Shown in pieces: positions 1 to 7,524 of a stretch of 17,657 nt of DNA. This DNA is from Actinomycetota bacterium (lineage in GTDB: Bacteria; Actinomycetota; Thermoleophilia; Solirubrobacterales; Solirubrobacteraceae), in contig VAWY01000022.1 in assembly GCA_005888335.1 (NCBI GenBank), forward strand, positions 1 through 17,657, read 5' to 3'. Numbering within the stretch: position 1 is the stretch's first letter; every line of letters begins with the position of its first letter. The notes below the pieces were generated by a model, which saw only the letters and a program-made list of their open reading frames with translations, searched no databases and was not told the origin of the DNA. A program made the position numbers and the translations under genes.

Positions 1-1
1 G

Positions 2-397
2 TGGGTGATCCTCCGCCAGGCGTTCAACGGCGCGCGCCGCTTCGAGGACTTCCAGCGCGGCATCGGCCTCGCGCGCAACGTGCTGACAGACCGCCTCAAC
101 TGGCTCGTCGACCACGGCATCCTCGAGCGCCGGCCGTACGCCGAGCACGCCGCGCGTGAGCTCAACGAATACCGGCTCACCGCGAAGGGGCGCGCGCTCT
201 TCCCGGTCTACACCGCGCTGATGCAGTGGGGCAACGAGTGGACCGATCTTCCGGCGCCGCCCGTCGACCTGCTGCACAAGCCGTGCGGCCACCGCGTCAA
301 CGTCCGCGTGGTGTGCTCGGAATGCGGCCAGGACATCGAGGCCCACGACACCGAGCCCGTCGTCGGTCGCGGCCTGGTCATGCATCGCCGCGGTTGA
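2..397 (+). CDS. HxlR-family winged-helix transcriptional regulator (5' partial)
   Basis: The gene enters from the left edge, so its N-terminus is missing. The first visible codons read W-V-I-L-R-Q-A, which matches the conserved W-x-x-x-I-L-R start of the HxlR winged helix. It continues with ARRFEDFQRGIG and the recognition-helix region ARNVLTDRLNWLVDHGILERR, followed by the wing (residues about 40-60 of the visible part). The C-terminal tail carries the H-x-x-C-G...C-x-x-C-G pattern common in HxlR proteins, which may bind a metal. HxlR proteins are small dimeric DNA-binding regulators, often responding to aldehydes, redox stress or aromatic compounds; the effector here is unknown. The stop is TGA at 395-397. 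The GTG at position 5 is unlikely to be the true start because it lies inside the conserved fold. Confidence 0.85.
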   Translation, partial: WVILRQAFNGARRFEDFQRGIGLARNVLTDRLNWLVDHGILERRPYAEHAARELNEYRLTAKGRALFPVYTALMQWGNEWTDLPAPPVDLLHKPCGHRVNVRVVCSECGQDIEAHDTEPVVGRGLVMHRRG

Positions 398-458
398 CCG
401 GTCGTCCGATCGCCGTCGCCGCTCGACCGCATGCGGGCGGGCGGTGGCCGAGCGTCGG

Positions 459-695
459 CTAAGCCTCGATCTCAGTGCGAGAGTGGTCGGGTCCGTCCGG
501 GATGGGACGAAGAATGACCCCCTGAGCAGGCAAAAGCGACTGTATGGGGCAGTCGCGGCCTCGGCTCAGGAGGTCACCTTCGTGGTGCACGATGACGGGC
601 CGGTCGGACTGGACGGCGTTGAGGTCTCCGTGACGAGGGACCTGCGCGTGGGTGTGCACGTCGATCGCGTCGATCGCCGCGAGGTCGATGCTCAT
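459..695 (-). pseudogene. Truncated amidohydrolase N-terminus (remnant)
   Basis: The first about 23 codons, starting at ATG 695, read MSIDLAAIDAIDVHTHAQVP, the typical start of a TIM-barrel amidohydrolase with the metal-binding D-x-H-x-H motif. Homology stops after about position 625. The remaining frame to the stop at 459 is unlike any amidohydrolase I recognise, and the normal length would be about 280-400 residues. The ATG overlaps the stop of the upstream TetR remnant by four bases (ATGA), so the two were probably once translated together. I read this as the left scar of a deletion; what was joined on the left is unknown. The stretch between the HxlR stop and 459 shows no gene. It could instead be a short novel protein, but the abrupt end of homology argues against that. 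Confidence 0.45.
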
Positions 696-1177
696 GAGAC
701 GCGGCGCCTCGCGAGCGTGTCGGGGTAGATCGCCCCGATCCAGATCTCGGACAGGGTCTGCGCGACCTGCTCGGGCGGCTCCCCCGCCCTGCCGAGCCGC
801 TCGACGAGCACCGCGGTGTTCATGAGCAGCAGCGCACGGGCGATCTCCTCTGGGTTCTCGACGCGCGTCGCGCCGCGCTCACGCTGCGCACGCAGCTCCG
901 CGGCGATCGTGCCGATCCAGTCCTCGAGCACGCCGTCGCGCCAGACGGTCTGGACGGCCTGCGATTGGAACGAGGCCTCGTGGATGGCGGCCAGGACGCG
1001 GCCGTGGCGCGCGAAGACGCTGGCGGTCGCCCGGATCCCGCGCTCGGCGGCCGCCGCCGGGTCCTCGTCGGCGGCCGGATGCAGCCAGCGCGCCGTGGCG
1101 TCCATCATCTCGCCCTGGACGCGGCGCATCAGCGCGATGGCGACGTCGTCGAGGCTCCCGAAGTAGTGCGACCCCTT
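692..1177 (-). pseudogene. TetR-family regulator lacking its helix-turn-helix (N-terminally truncated)
   Basis: The frame matches the end of a TetR DNA-binding domain only from KGSHYFGSLDDVAIALM onward (about 1177 down to 1127). It continues through a normal all-helical ligand-binding domain to the TGA at 692-694. The about 45 residues that should form helices 1-3 are absent: only 56 bp separate the start of homology from the stop of the preceding quinone oxidoreductase, and that stretch has no start codon with a plausible helix-turn-helix. A four-fold CCTT tandem repeat (1174-1189) sits exactly at the break. If an internal ATG at 1129 were used, a 145-residue ligand-binding domain without DNA-binding ability would be made. 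Its neighbours, the oxidoreductase upstream and the amidohydrolase stub downstream, suggest a former catabolic operon. Most likely a pseudogene. Confidence 0.6.
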
Positions 1178-1189
1178 CCTTCCTTCCTT
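1174..1189. repeat. (CCTT)x4 tetranucleotide repeat
   Basis: Four perfect copies of CCTT lie at the truncated 5' end of the TetR remnant. Such repeats can slip during replication; here it may simply mark the deletion junction. Confidence 0.6.
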
Positions 1190-1232
1190 GCCGTGCCGGC
1201 GGTGACCGGGCCGGGAGGCCGCGCTCGGCTCG

Positions 1233-2198
1233 TCAACGCACCACGAGCAGCGTCTTGCCGACCGTCTCGCGCGCCTCGATCGCCGCGTGTGCTGCGGCTG
1301 CGTCGTCCAGCGGGAACTGCTGCCCCAGGACCGGTCGCAGGCGCCCCGCCGCCGCCTCCTCCAGCGCCGCCCGCGTCAGCGCGGCGAGCTCGTCGGGGCC
1401 CGACGGTCCGCCGCGGAGCATCGTGATGCCGCGCGCTGCGGCGTCCTCCGCGTCGACCGGCGCGAAGCTGCCGCTCGCCATGCCAAAGGGGCAGAACCGC
1501 CCGCCCGAGCGAATCAGGCAAAACGCTGCCAGGCCAATCGCTCCCCCCACGCCATCGAAGACCACGTCTATCTCGCCTGCCGCTTCGCGTACCCGCTGCG
1601 GCCAGTCGCCGGCGCTGTAGTCGACCGCCACGTCGGCACCAACGTCGCGCGCCACGGCGAGCTTGCGCTCACCACGCGCGACCGCGACCACTCGGGCGCC
1701 AGCGTTGCGAGCGAGCTGGACAAGTAGCGTCCCGACGCCCCCGGCCGCGGCCTCCACAAGCACTGTCTCGCCCCCGCGCGGTCGTGCGAGGCCGACGAGC
1801 AACAGTGCGGTGCGGCCGTCGGCCAGCAACGCGACCGCGTCGCGGGTCGCCAGGCCGCCGGGGATCTCGATCACACGCTCTGCGACGGCGACTGCGCGCT
1901 CGGCGTAGCCACCTGTGCCGTCAAGGCTGGTCACGACGCGCCGCCCAGCGATGTCGGCATCGACACCCGCGCCGACCGCCGCCACGGCGCCGCCGACGCC
2001 GTTGCCCAGGATCGCCGGCAGCGCCGGCAGCATCGACGGCCGAGGCGGACGCCCGGCACGCACCTGGGTCTCGACGAACGTGATGTTCGCGATCTCGACG
2101 TCGACCAGCACCTCGCCCTCGCCCGGGATCGGGTCCGGCACCTCGACCGGGACAAGAACCGCCGGCGGCCCGAACTCCCAGACGATCACGGCACGCAC
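1233..2198 (-). CDS. NADPH:quinone oxidoreductase-like, zinc-independent medium-chain dehydrogenase/reductase
   Basis: A 321-residue protein of normal length for the QOR/CrtC-like branch of the MDR superfamily, a soluble NADPH-dependent reductase of quinones or enones. The N-terminus MRAVIVWEFGPP is the usual GroES-like start. The nucleotide-binding Rossmann glycine motif AAAGGVG lies at residues 150-156, followed by a dinucleotide-binding strand and GADVAVDYS. VFDGVGG near residue 215 and the C-terminal VGKTLLVVR are also typical. No zinc-binding cysteine cluster is present. The start is GTG at 2198, chosen because homology begins there; a weak GGCGGA lies about 9 nt upstream. Downstream on the same strand are the TetR and amidohydrolase remnants. 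Substrate unknown; the family assignment is firm. Confidence 0.88.
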   Translation of the reverse strand: MRAVIVWEFGPPAVLVPVEVPDPIPGEGEVLVDVEIANITFVETQVRAGRPPRPSMLPALPAILGNGVGGAVAAVGAGVDADIAGRRVVTSLDGTGGYAERAVAVAERVIEIPGGLATRDAVALLADGRTALLLVGLARPRGGETVLVEAAAGGVGTLLVQLARNAGARVVAVARGERKLAVARDVGADVAVDYSAGDWPQRVREAAGEIDVVFDGVGGAIGLAAFCLIRSGGRFCPFGMASGSFAPVDAEDAAARGITMLRGGPSGPDELAALTRAALEEAAAGRLRPVLGQQFPLDDAAAAHAAIEARETVGKTLLVVR

Positions 2199-2267
2199 GA
2201 CATCCGCCGGATCGTCAGCATGAGGAGCTGCTCAGGGATATCCGCCACGTCGGAACCGATGCTAGGC

Positions 2268-2555
2268 GTGACCGGCGCGCCGCTTGCAGTCGGGGCGATG
2301 CCAATACGGGCGCTGGAGCGCGACCGCGGGCAGACGGCCGCCGAGCGCTGATTGAGGACATCGGTGGCGTCGGTCGCCGGCCGGATGGAACGGCTGGGCG
2401 TCACCGATGCTCGGTAAGCTGCGCGCGAGCAGGCCCTCGTCGAGAGCCGTCGGGAGGGGGCGAACGTGTATTACCGGCTCATGGACCGGCGCAGGCTCGA
2501 GCTGAAGAGGCCTGCCGCTCTTGCCGTGGCGAACACGGTCCGGCCGCTGACGTGA
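2268..2555 (+). pseudogene. Frameshifted ArsR-family regulator upstream of the hydrogenase operon
   Basis: The last 46 codons (2418-2555) are open and read like the recognition helix end and wing of an ArsR protein: REQALVESRREGANVYYRL, then a C-terminal helix. A TAA at 2415-2417 interrupts this frame. Pieces of the missing N-terminal part appear in other plus-strand frames. PIRALERDRGQTAAE is in the same frame upstream, LIEDIGGV is in the +2 frame after about 2350, and SPMLGKLRA is in the +1 frame just before 2420. Together they follow the order of a normal ArsR winged helix, so I infer a gene broken by at least two frameshifts. Its TGA overlaps the GTG of hyfB (GTGA, 2552-2555), as expected for the former first gene of the operon. 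M. tuberculosis has an ArsR regulator (Rv0081) in the same place. Sequencing errors are an alternative explanation for the frameshifts. Confidence 0.5.
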
Positions 2556-4510
2556 GCGTGGTCGAGGTGGTCGCGCTCGCTGGCGTGGCGGCGCTGGCGC
2601 TCGGTGGCCTGGTGGCGGCCTGGCCCGGTCGGCTCGGAATCGGGCTCGCCGCGCAGGCGGTCGGAACGGCCCTGCTGGGTGCGAGTGGCGCCGCCGTGCT
2701 GGTCGGCGGTGACGCGGTCGGCGCGCCCTTCCGCAGCGACATCGCTCCTGCGGTTGGGCTGGACGCGCTCAGCGGGTTCTTCCTGCTGGTCTTGGCGATC
2801 ACGGCGGTGCCGGCGCTTGTCTTTGCGCGCCCGTACCTCGGGGTCGGCCCGGCGCCACGTGCGGTCGGCTCGCTGACCGCGGCGTTCCTGCTCGCGCTGA
2901 CCGGGCTGCTGGCCGCCCGCGACGTCACGACGTTCCTCGCCTTCTGGGAGCTGATGACGCTCGTGCCCGCCGCCGCGATCATCGCGGCGCGGCGAGATGC
3001 GCCGGTCCGGTCGGCGGTCTTTGCCTACCTGGCGATCACGCATCTGGGCGGCGCCGGCGTGTGGATCGCGCTGCTGGCGCTTGCCGACCACGGCGCAATC
3101 GGCGACCCTGCGGCGCTGGCGCAGGCCGGAGGCGGCGCGCAGACGCTTGTCGCGGTCGCCGCGCTCGTCGGCTTCGGCACGAAGGCGGGGCTCGTGCCGC
3201 TGCACTCCTGGCTGCCGCGTGCGCATCCGGTCGCGCCGGCGCATCTCTCCGCGCTGATGTCGGGCGTGATGATCAAGGTCGCGCTGTACGGCCTGATCCG
3301 CGTCGAGTTCGAGTGGCTCGGCGCGACGCCGCGTTGGCTCGGGATCACGCTGCTGGCGGTCGGGCTGCTGTCGGCGCTGGGCGGCGTGCTGTGGGCGCTC
3401 GTCCAGCATGACCTCAAGCGGCTGCTGGCGTTCCACTCGATCGAGAACGTGGGGATCATCGCGCTCGGTCTGGGCGCCTCCCTGCTGTTCGCTAGCGCGG
3501 GCGCGCGTGAATTTGCGGCGATCGCGTTCGGGGCGGCGCTGTTGCACGTGGCCAACCACGCGATCTTCAAGGCGCTGCTGTTCATGGGCGCGGGCGCGTT
3601 CGAGCGCGCGGTCGGGGCGCTGGAGCTCGACCGGTTGGGCGGGCTGCTGCGTCGGATGCCGTGGACCGGCGGCGCGTTCCTCGTGGGCTCGATGGCGATC
3701 GCGGGTCTGCCGCCGCTCAACGGCTTCGCGTCGGAGTGGTTGACGCTGCAGTCGCTGCTGCACCTCGCGCTGGACGCGCCGGTCGGCGTGGCGCTGGCCG
3801 GCGCCGTCGCGCTCGCCGGCCTGGCCGCGACGGCCGCGCTGGCGCTGCTGTGCTTCGTGAAGGTCGTCGGGCTCGTGCTGCTCGGCGCGCCGCGGCGCCC
3901 GGAGACCGCGGCGGCGGTCGAGGCCCCGGCCGGGATGCGCGCCGGAATGGTCGCGCTCGCGGCGCTGTGCGTGGTCATCGGCCTGGTCCCCGGACTGCTC
4001 GTGCCCACGCTGGCCGGCCTGGCCCCCGGGGCGAGCGATGAAGTCTTGGCGCGGCACGCCGGGCTCGACGTGCCCGGGACCGGGTCGCTGCCCGCGCTCG
4101 GACTCGCCGTTGCCTTGCTCGTCCTGACCGCCGCGCTGATCCGCGTCCGCGGGTCGCGCCGCGCCGCGCCGGCGCCGACCTGGGCGTGCGGACAGCCGGT
4201 GACGCCCGCGCTGAACTGGACGTCCGCGGGCTTCACCAAGCCTTTGCGGCTCGTGCTCGAGGCGGTGCTGCGGCCGCGACGCGAGCTCGAGGTCGTCGAG
4301 CAGGGCGGCCTGGTCCAGAGCGTGACCTACGCGAGCGAGGTCCCCTCGCTCGCCGACGCGGTGCTCTACGAGCCGGCGATCCGCACGGGGCTGCGCGGCG
4401 CCGCGTTCGCCCGCCGGCTGCAGACGGGCAACGTGCGCACCTACGCGCTGTACCTGCTCGCGCTTGTCCTCGGGCTGCTGGCGCTGGTACGCACCGGAGC
4501 GCTCGGATGA
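2552..4510 (+). CDS. hyfB: HyfB-like antiporter subunit of group 4 hydrogenase-like complex
   Basis: A 652-residue, very hydrophobic membrane protein (about 14 or more helices) of the NuoL/MrpA-type proton-translocating family (Proton_antipo_M). Hallmark charged residues are visible: Glu133 in FWELMTL, Lys211 in FGTKAGLVPLHSWLPRAHP, a Lys in the following MIKVALYGLIR, and the HDLKRLLAFHSIENVGIIAL and HVANHAIFKALLFM blocks. The C-terminal third (CGQPVTPALNWTSAGFTKPL) is characteristic of HyfB/HycC rather than NuoL. It probably moves protons or sodium when electrons pass through the peripheral arm. The GTG start is coupled to the upstream ArsR remnant by a GTGA overlap and has no clear Shine-Dalgarno of its own. 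The stop overlaps the hycD start (ATGA). It is the counterpart of Rv0083 in M. tuberculosis. Confidence 0.9.
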   Translation: MSVVEVVALAGVAALALGGLVAAWPGRLGIGLAAQAVGTALLGASGAAVLVGGDAVGAPFRSDIAPAVGLDALSGFFLLVLAITAVPALVFARPYLGVGPAPRAVGSLTAAFLLALTGLLAARDVTTFLAFWELMTLVPAAAIIAARRDAPVRSAVFAYLAITHLGGAGVWIALLALADHGAIGDPAALAQAGGGAQTLVAVAALVGFGTKAGLVPLHSWLPRAHPVAPAHLSALMSGVMIKVALYGLIRVEFEWLGATPRWLGITLLAVGLLSALGGVLWALVQHDLKRLLAFHSIENVGIIALGLGASLLFASAGAREFAAIAFGAALLHVANHAIFKALLFMGAGAFERAVGALELDRLGGLLRRMPWTGGAFLVGSMAIAGLPPLNGFASEWLTLQSLLHLALDAPVGVALAGAVALAGLAATAALALLCFVKVVGLVLLGAPRRPETAAAVEAPAGMRAGMVALAALCVVIGLVPGLLVPTLAGLAPGASDEVLARHAGLDVPGTGSLPALGLAVALLVLTAALIRVRGSRRAAPAPTWACGQPVTPALNWTSAGFTKPLRLVLEAVLRPRRELEVVEQGGLVQSVTYASEVPSLADAVLYEPAIRTGLRGAAFARRLQTGNVRTYALYLLALVLGLLALVRTGALG

Positions 4511-5427
4511 GCTCGGTCGCGGCCGGAGCGCTGCAGGTGACCGGCGTCGCGCTGGCGCCGCTGCTGCCGGGCGCGATCCAGAGCGCCAAGGCGCGCCTGC
4601 AGGGCCGGCGCGGCGCCTCGCCGCTGCAGCCCTACCGCGTCCTGGGACGGCTCTGGCGCAAGAGCACGGTCGATCCGGAGGGCACCGGGATCGTGTACCG
4701 CGCCGCGCCGGCGCTGGCGGGCGCGTGCCTGCTGCTCGCCATCGCGCTGGTGCCGCTCGGCGGGCGCTCGGGGGACTGGTCGCTGGGCAACGACGCGCTC
4801 GTGCTGGTCGGGCTGCTGGCGCTCGCACGCTTCGCGGTCACCGCCGCGGCGTGGGACACCAGCAACGGTTTTGCTCTGATGGGTGCCGCGCGCGACCTGA
4901 CGCTCGCGGTGTTCGGTGAGGCGCTGCTCCTGCTCGCGTTGCTCGTCGCCGCGCTGCCCGCGCGCAGCACCGACCTGGTGGCGATGACCGGCGCCGCGGC
5001 GGGCACGGGCATCTGGGGTGAGCCGGCGCACTGGTGCGGGGCGCTGGCCTTCGCGCTGGTCGTGCTCGTGGAGACCGGGCGCCAGCCGGTCGACAATCCC
5101 GACACGCACCTCGAGCTGACGATGATCCACGAGGGTCCGCTGCTCGAGTACGCCGGGCGCGACCTGGCCTACCTGCACTGGGTTGCCGCGGCGCGCCACT
5201 GGGTGATCCTCACGCTCGCGGCGCAGCTGTTCCTGCCCCATCCCCTCGGCTTCGCCGGCGGCGTGGCCACGCTCGCCGGCGGCCTGGTCGCCCTGTGCGC
5301 CGCCCTGGCGGTCACCGAGACGTTCCAGGCGAAGATGCGCATCCTGCGCGTCCCGTCGCTGCTGACCATCGGAAGCCTCGTCGCGCTCGTCGGCGTCGGC
5401 TCGTGGGTGGCGGGAGGTGGTTCGTGA
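4507..5427 (+). CDS. hycD: HycD/HyfC-like membrane anchor subunit (NuoH homologue)
   Basis: A 306-residue membrane protein of the NADH dehydrogenase subunit 1/HycD family with about eight helices. The cytoplasmic loop near the N-terminus has PGAIQSAKARLQGRRG and SPLQPYRVLGRLW, typical of group 4 hydrogenase anchors. The key acidic loop runs from Glu189 (ETGRQPVDNPDTH) to Glu209 (LELTMIHE), the segment that in complex I and membrane hydrogenases links redox chemistry at the peripheral arm to ion movement. The ATG overlaps the hyfB stop by four bases. The end overlaps hyfE by GTGA. Clear family match; also called hyfC in E. coli hydrogenase-4. Confidence 0.92.
   Translation: MSSVAAGALQVTGVALAPLLPGAIQSAKARLQGRRGASPLQPYRVLGRLWRKSTVDPEGTGIVYRAAPALAGACLLLAIALVPLGGRSGDWSLGNDALVLVGLLALARFAVTAAAWDTSNGFALMGAARDLTLAVFGEALLLLALLVAALPARSTDLVAMTGAAAGTGIWGEPAHWCGALAFALVVLVETGRQPVDNPDTHLELTMIHEGPLLEYAGRDLAYLHWVAAARHWVILTLAAQLFLPHPLGFAGGVATLAGGLVALCAALAVTETFQAKMRILRVPSLLTIGSLVALVGVGSWVAGGGS
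5412..5419 (+). promoter_or_regulatory. Strong ribosome binding site for hyfE
   Basis: GGGAGGTG lies about 5 nt before the GTG at 5424, inside the end of hycD. It supports this start and independent loading of ribosomes on hyfE. Confidence 0.6.
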
Positions 5428-6041
5428 GCAGCGCGCTCGTCGCCGCCATCCTCGTCCTCGGGGCGGCGGTGATCGTCGTGCGGCGTCGCTCGGTCGCGAT
5501 CGCACTGATCGCCGCGCAGTCCTTCGCGCTGGGCATCGGCGCGCTCGATCTCGCGTCGGGGCGCTCCGACGACTTCCTCGTGGCGAGCCTGGTGTTGCTC
5601 ACCAAGGCCGCGGTGCTGCCCGCGCTGCTGCTCGTCGTCATGCGGCGCACGCGTGAGGCGCGGCTTGTCGCACCAGCGGCGTCGGCGCTGGTGCGACTGG
5701 CCGCAGTGGGTGGCGTGGCGCTCATTGCCGCTGCGCTCATCCCGCCGCTGGGCCTGGGCGACGCGCAGACCGAGCACACCGCGGTCGCGCTGGTGCTCAT
5801 CGGCATCGCGATCGCCGTCGCGCGCCGCCCGGCGTTCATGCAGCTGCTCGGGCTGATCGTGGCCGAGAACGGCGTCTCCCTGCTCGCCATCTCGGTCCCC
5901 GGCGGGCTGTCCTACGTCGTCGAGCTCGGCGCGCTGTTCGACCTCGCTCTCGTGGTCACCGTCGCGGCGGCGTTCACGCAGCGCATCCATCTCGAGCTGG
6001 GGACCGGCGACACCGAGCTGCTGCGGGGGCTGCGTGACTGA
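5424..6041 (+). CDS. hyfE: HyfE-like membrane subunit
   Basis: A 205-residue hydrophobic protein (about 6-7 helices) of the HyfE family, partly related to NuoK. The best marker is VAENGVSLLAI with Glu148, which corresponds to the conserved membrane glutamate of this family. The ELGALFDLALVV block and a tail ending GTGDTELLRGLRD match the usual HyfE C-terminus. It should sit between the anchor HycD and the antiporter subunits and help carry ions. The start is GTG at 5424 in a GTGA overlap with hycD, with a good Shine-Dalgarno. The stop lies eight bases inside hyfF. It corresponds to hycP (Rv0085) of M. tuberculosis. Confidence 0.87.
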   Translation: MSSALVAAILVLGAAVIVVRRRSVAIALIAAQSFALGIGALDLASGRSDDFLVASLVLLTKAAVLPALLLVVMRRTREARLVAPAASALVRLAAVGGVALIAAALIPPLGLGDAQTEHTAVALVLIGIAIAVARRPAFMQLLGLIVAENGVSLLAISVPGGLSYVVELGALFDLALVVTVAAAFTQRIHLELGTGDTELLRGLRD

Positions 6042-7524
6042 GCTCGTCGGGACCCTGGCCTGGGTCGTGCCGGCGCTTCCCCTCGCCTGCGCCGCGGCCT
6101 TGCAGGCGACGCGCACGCCGGTCCAGGCGGACCGCGTCAACGTCGTGACCGCCGTGGCGACCGCCGCGGTCGCGCTGGCGCTGTCGGCGACGCTGCTGGC
6201 CCGCGGAGGCGACGCGCCGCTGCGCGGCGAGCTGTATCTGGTTGACGGGGCCAGCGGCGTGTTCGTCGGGCTGATCGCGGTGATCGGGCTGTGCAGCGCG
6301 CTCGTGTCGCCGGCCTATCTGCGCACGGCCGGGCGCAGCTGGTTCAGCGCCGGGCGATCGCGCCACTGGTACTACGCGGCGCTCTACTTCTTCTGGGGGG
6401 CGCTCCTCGCCGTCCCCATTGCCGGCAACCTCGCGCTGGCGTGGCTGCTGGTGGAGGCGACGACCGCCGCCTCCGCGCTGCTGATCGCGTTCACCGGCCG
6501 GCGGCACGCGCTGGAGGCCGGCTGGAAGTACCTGGTGCTCACCACGCTCGGGCTGTCGGTCGCCCTGCTGGGCATCGTCGTGCTCGCCCTCGGGCTGTCG
6601 CGCGAAGGCCACCAGGGGCTGGCCGCGCTGGACTGGCACGCCCTCGAACGCACCGCCTCCGGGCTGCCTGAGCGGCCGACCGTCGTGGCGTTCGTGCTGA
6701 TCCTGGCGGGACTCGCGACGAAGATCGGGTGGGCGCCCGTCCACAACTGGCTGCCCGACGCGCACAGCGAGGCGCCGGCACCGATCAGCGCCCTGCTGTC
6801 CGCCGCGCTGCTGCCCACGGTCGTGCTGGTCGCCTGGCGCGTGAAGGCGACACTCGACGTCGCGGTCGGCGGCGGCACCGCGGGCGCCCTCTTCCTCGCG
6901 TTCGGGCTCGCGTCGCTCATCGTCGCGATCCCGTTCCTGTGGCGGGCGCTGCCCTGGAAGCGCCTGCTCGCCTATTCCAGCCTCGAGCATATGGGCGTCA
7001 TCGCCCTCGGGATCGGCTTCGGCACTCCCCTGGCCATCGCCGGAGTGGTGATCCACGTCGCCGGCCACGGGCTCGCCAAGGCGCTGGGCTTCTACGCCGC
7101 GCTGCCGCTGCTGCGCAGCGATCCCGAGACCGCCCGGCGAGCGCCCAAGGGCGTGCTCGGGCCCAGTCCGCGCACGGCCGCGGCGATGGGCGTCAGCCTC
7201 GCCGCGCTGGGCGGCCTGCCGCCCTCGCCGCTCTTCGTCTCGGAGCTGCTGATCCTGCTCGGCGGCATCGCAGCCGGAGAGACAGCCGTCGTCGCGGTGG
7301 CGGCGCTCGCGCTGTCACTGGGATTCCTCGGCCTGCTGCACGCGTTGCTGGAGGGCGTGGTCGGCCCACCGGCCGAACGGCGCCACCGCCCACGCTCACG
7401 CACCGAGCGGCCGATCGCGATCATGACCGCGGCACTCGGCGCCGGCCTCTTGGCCCTCACCGCCGCGACCGTCCTACTGCCCGGCTCGGCGTTCGTGGAC
7501 AGGCTGGCCGGGGGCGCGCTGTGA
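6034..7524 (+). CDS. hyfF: HyfF-like antiporter subunit (hycQ type)
   Basis: A 496-residue membrane protein of the Proton_antipo_M family with about 14 helices, close to HyfF/HycQ in length and motifs. Functional charged residues are present: Glu141 in LLVEATTAASALL, Lys230 in ATKIGWAPVHNWLPDAH, then KRLLAYSSLEHMGVIALGIG and HVAGHGLAKALGFYAALPL. It is the second predicted ion-pumping subunit of the complex, so the complex has two antiporter modules (HyfB and HyfF) but no HyfD. The start GTG at 6034 lies eight bases inside hyfE; no strong Shine-Dalgarno is seen, so translational coupling is likely. The stop overlaps the large-subunit start (GTGA). Confidence 0.9.
   Translation: MTELVGTLAWVVPALPLACAAALQATRTPVQADRVNVVTAVATAAVALALSATLLARGGDAPLRGELYLVDGASGVFVGLIAVIGLCSALVSPAYLRTAGRSWFSAGRSRHWYYAALYFFWGALLAVPIAGNLALAWLLVEATTAASALLIAFTGRRHALEAGWKYLVLTTLGLSVALLGIVVLALGLSREGHQGLAALDWHALERTASGLPERPTVVAFVLILAGLATKIGWAPVHNWLPDAHSEAPAPISALLSAALLPTVVLVAWRVKATLDVAVGGGTAGALFLAFGLASLIVAIPFLWRALPWKRLLAYSSLEHMGVIALGIGFGTPLAIAGVVIHVAGHGLAKALGFYAALPLLRSDPETARRAPKGVLGPSPRTAAAMGVSLAALGGLPPSPLFVSELLILLGGIAAGETAVVAVAALALSLGFLGLLHALLEGVVGPPAERRHRPRSRTERPIAIMTAALGAGLLALTAATVLLPGSAFVDRLAGGAL

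Noticed and set aside
1129..1521. A minus-strand frame that might supply the missing TetR N-terminus
   Set aside because: Gly/Arg/Ala-rich shadow of the quinone oxidoreductase; no helix-turn-helix, and it is in a different frame from the TetR remnant.
2471..4828. A 785-codon open frame on the minus strand opposite hyfB
   Set aside because: Product is a low-complexity Arg/Gln/Ala mix without domains; it is the mirror of a GC-rich membrane-protein gene.
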